A stretch of 23,834 nt of DNA from Sulfurovum sp. UBA7648. Its GTDB lineage: Bacteria > Campylobacterota > Campylobacteria > Campylobacterales > Sulfurovaceae. Where the stretch lies: NCBI GenBank assembly GCA_002483605.1, contig DLIG01000009.1:1-23834 (forward strand). Reading direction: 5' to 3'. This document shows, one piece after another, positions 22,676 through 23,834 of the stretch; the stretch's first letter is position 1; each line of letters begins with the position of its first letter. The notes under the pieces are model-generated. The model saw only the letters and a list, made by a program, of their open reading frames with translations, was not told the DNA's origin and ran no database searches. The position numbers and the translations under genes are program-made.

Positions 22676-22700
22676 AGATCCTGAAACAAGTTCAAGATGA
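22676..22700. repeat. Short dyad remnant, possible dispersed repeat
   Basis: AGATCCTGAAAC followed by AAGTTCAAGATGAC is an imperfect dyad (CTGAA/TTCAAG). The wording 'atcctgaaacaagttca-gatgac' resembles intergenic repeats I recall from several proteobacteria. One copy only is seen here. Confidence 0.3.
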
Positions 22701-22776
22701 CATTTCAAGTTTGACTTGACTTACTATAAATGTGATTACTGCGAAGTTGGGAAAGAGATTACAAAAAGAGCCTTTT

Positions 22777-22886
22777 TAGTCTTGCTATTTATTTGCTTTA
22801 GCTAAGCTCTTACGAAGAGGAAGCATACACTTAGTATGTGACCGATTGAGTAAGGCTTAGATGAAGTGAAGAAATAGATAAGACTA
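22777..22886. repeat. 110-base end-to-end imperfect palindrome
   Basis: The left arm (from TAGTCTTGCTATTTATTTGC, 22777) and the complement of the right arm (TAGTCTTATCTATTTCTTC) stay alignable for about 38 bases (both continue to a CTAAGC-CTTAC segment). The centre is a small hairpin, CATAC/GTATG around ACTTA (22824-22838), whose midpoint equals that of the whole element. The last 7 bases contain the guaA stop codon. A core (GCATACAC ... AGT ... TGTGA-CGATT) resembles the core of the element at 19385-19545. An AAAAAG/CTTTTT mini-hairpin at about 22763-22777 follows on the guaA strand and may terminate it. Confidence 0.65.
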
Positions 22887-23834
22887 TTCCCACTCGATCG
22901 TTGCCGGTGGCTTTGAGCTTATATCATACACTACTCTATTGATACCGTCTATTTCATTTATGATACGGCGGCTGATACTTTCAAGTACGTCGTGAGGTAC
23001 ATGGGCAAAGGTTGCCGTCATGCCGTCAACTGACTCTACCATTCGTACACACACGGTATTGTCATAAGTACGATTATCGCCCATGACGCCGACCGAACTT
23101 ACATTTAAAAGTACAGTAAATGCTTGCCATACTTTATCATAATATCCTGATGCTTTTAGCTCTTGCTGCATAATAGCATCTGATTCTCTTATCAATCTAA
23201 GAGCATTTTCATTTACTTCTCCCATGACTCGTATAGCAAGTCCAGGTCCAGGAAATGGATGACGGCCTATCATATCACGAGGCAGCCCAAGCTCAAGGCC
23301 AAGTTTACGTACCTCGTCTTTAAATATCTCTCTAAGAGGCTCAACAAGCTCGAATGTCATCCAATCAGGCAGCCCGCCGACATTATGATGTGATTTTATG
23401 GTCTTAGATGGTCCTTTTACAGAAACTGATTCTATGACATCGGTATATAATGTGCCTTGGGCCAAAAAAGATACATCTGTATGTTTTTTAGCCTCTTCAT
23501 CAAATACCTCTATAAAAGTTTCACCAATAATTTTGCGTTTTTTCTCTGGATCGGTGACGCCGGCTAATTTATCTAAAAATAATTTTTGGGCATTGATGGT
23601 GATAAGGTTTATGCCAAGCATACGGAACATATCCTGCACTTGTGAAGCTTCATCCTTGCGAAGTAAACCTTGGTCCACAAATACACAAACAAGCTGATCT
23701 GATGGTAATGCCTCATGCAAAAGTGCAGCTACTACAGAGCTATCTACTCCGCCGCTCACTCCGCATAACACTTTTCTTGACCCTACTTGAGCTTTTATCT
23801 GAGCAATTTTTTCTTTTGCAAAACTTCCCATATT
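22884..23834 (-). CDS. guaA: GMP synthase (glutamine-hydrolysing), C-terminal part
   Basis: Amination of XMP to GMP, last step of guanine nucleotide synthesis. The 316 visible residues cover the ATP pyrophosphatase domain (P-loop SGGVDSSVVAALL, FVDQGLLRKDEA, LAQGTLYTDVIES, IKSHHNVGGLP) and the GMP-synthase dimerisation domain (GRHPFPGPGLAIRVMGE, DNRTYDNTVCVRMVESVDGM, SKPPATIEWE at the extreme end, as in intact enzymes). The N-terminal glutamine amidotransferase domain of about 200 residues lies beyond the window edge; the frame is open through 23834, so the gene is cut by the window and not truncated in nature. Its stop codon lies within a palindromic repeat. Confidence 0.97.
   Translation of the reverse strand, partial: NMGSFAKEKIAQIKAQVGSRKVLCGVSGGVDSSVVAALLHEALPSDQLVCVFVDQGLLRKDEASQVQDMFRMLGINLITINAQKLFLDKLAGVTDPEKKRKIIGETFIEVFDEEAKKHTDVSFLAQGTLYTDVIESVSVKGPSKTIKSHHNVGGLPDWMTFELVEPLREIFKDEVRKLGLELGLPRDMIGRHPFPGPGLAIRVMGEVNENALRLIRESDAIMQQELKASGYYDKVWQAFTVLLNVSSVGVMGDNRTYDNTVCVRMVESVDGMTATFAHVPHDVLESISRRIINEIDGINRVVYDISSKPPATIEWE

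Noticed and set aside
22502..22676. Replication origin in the A+T-rich stretch
   Set aside because: No DnaA boxes, iterons or dnaA/rep gene nearby; the base composition alone is not evidence.
1..23834. CRISPR array, prophage, insertion sequence or defence locus
   Set aside because: No regularly spaced repeats, integrase, transposase, phage structural or defence gene was seen on either strand.

Overview
The window reads as ordinary core chromosome of a free-living Campylobacterota (epsilonproteobacterium), most like the Sulfurimonas, Sulfuricurvum and Sulfurovum group. This is inferred from gene content and style: low G+C; A+T-rich promoters with a clear TATAAT-type -10 box and no obvious -35; a stand-alone atpE for an F0 c subunit with a signal-peptide-like N-terminus; a purD - RDD - lptD - small J-protein - pnp run with 6S RNA just upstream of purD; a short HemD; and Rrf2, NhaD and a diiron ferritin-like protein. 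No phage, transposase, toxin-antitoxin, restriction or CRISPR locus was found.

Layout. 1-244: end of a dispersed hairpin repeat and spacer. 245-2084: rpsO (-) divergent from an Rrf2 regulator overlapping a DHH/DHHA1 (NrnB-like) phosphoesterase (+). 2106-2955: recR and a Dabb-domain protein (-). 3061-6176: dnaJ, nhaD and a diiron ferritin-like protein (+). 6239-8322: acylphosphatase, a DUF5718/FAH-like protein, HU, tRNA-Leu(GAG) and atpE (-). 8598-9032: DoxX-like membrane protein (+). 9096-17203: a long leftward run, read in transcription order as cation-efflux transporter, hemD, 6S RNA, purD, RDD protein, lptD, small J protein, pnp. 17330-19284: LpxH-like metallophosphatase, patatin and a haem-binding CxxCH protein (-). 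19285-19612: intergenic palindromic element. 19613-21475: htpG (-). 21659-22445: two convergent paralogous small Tyr-rich lipoproteins. 22446-22883: spacer with another long imperfect palindrome whose end supplies the stop codon of guaA (-, cut by the window edge).

Themes. Several genes serve the envelope (lptD, LpxH-like, patatin, RDD, the two lipoproteins), protein folding (dnaJ, htpG, small J protein), RNA turnover and control (pnp, NrnB-like, 6S RNA), redox, metal or stress handling (Rrf2, ferritin-like, CDF transporter, haem-binding protein) and ion balance and energy (nhaD, atpE). I did not find a convincing previously undescribed system. The most useful second looks are the 6S RNA with its branched interior, a tRNA promoter -10 lying in the loop of a perfect hairpin behind atpE, the convergent lipoprotein duplication, the long palindromic intergenic elements, and inverted repeats placed like operators before the Rrf2 and ferritin-like genes.

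Start codons were re-chosen from ribosome-binding sites and promoter positions; three genes appear to use TTG (1038, 17203, 17761).
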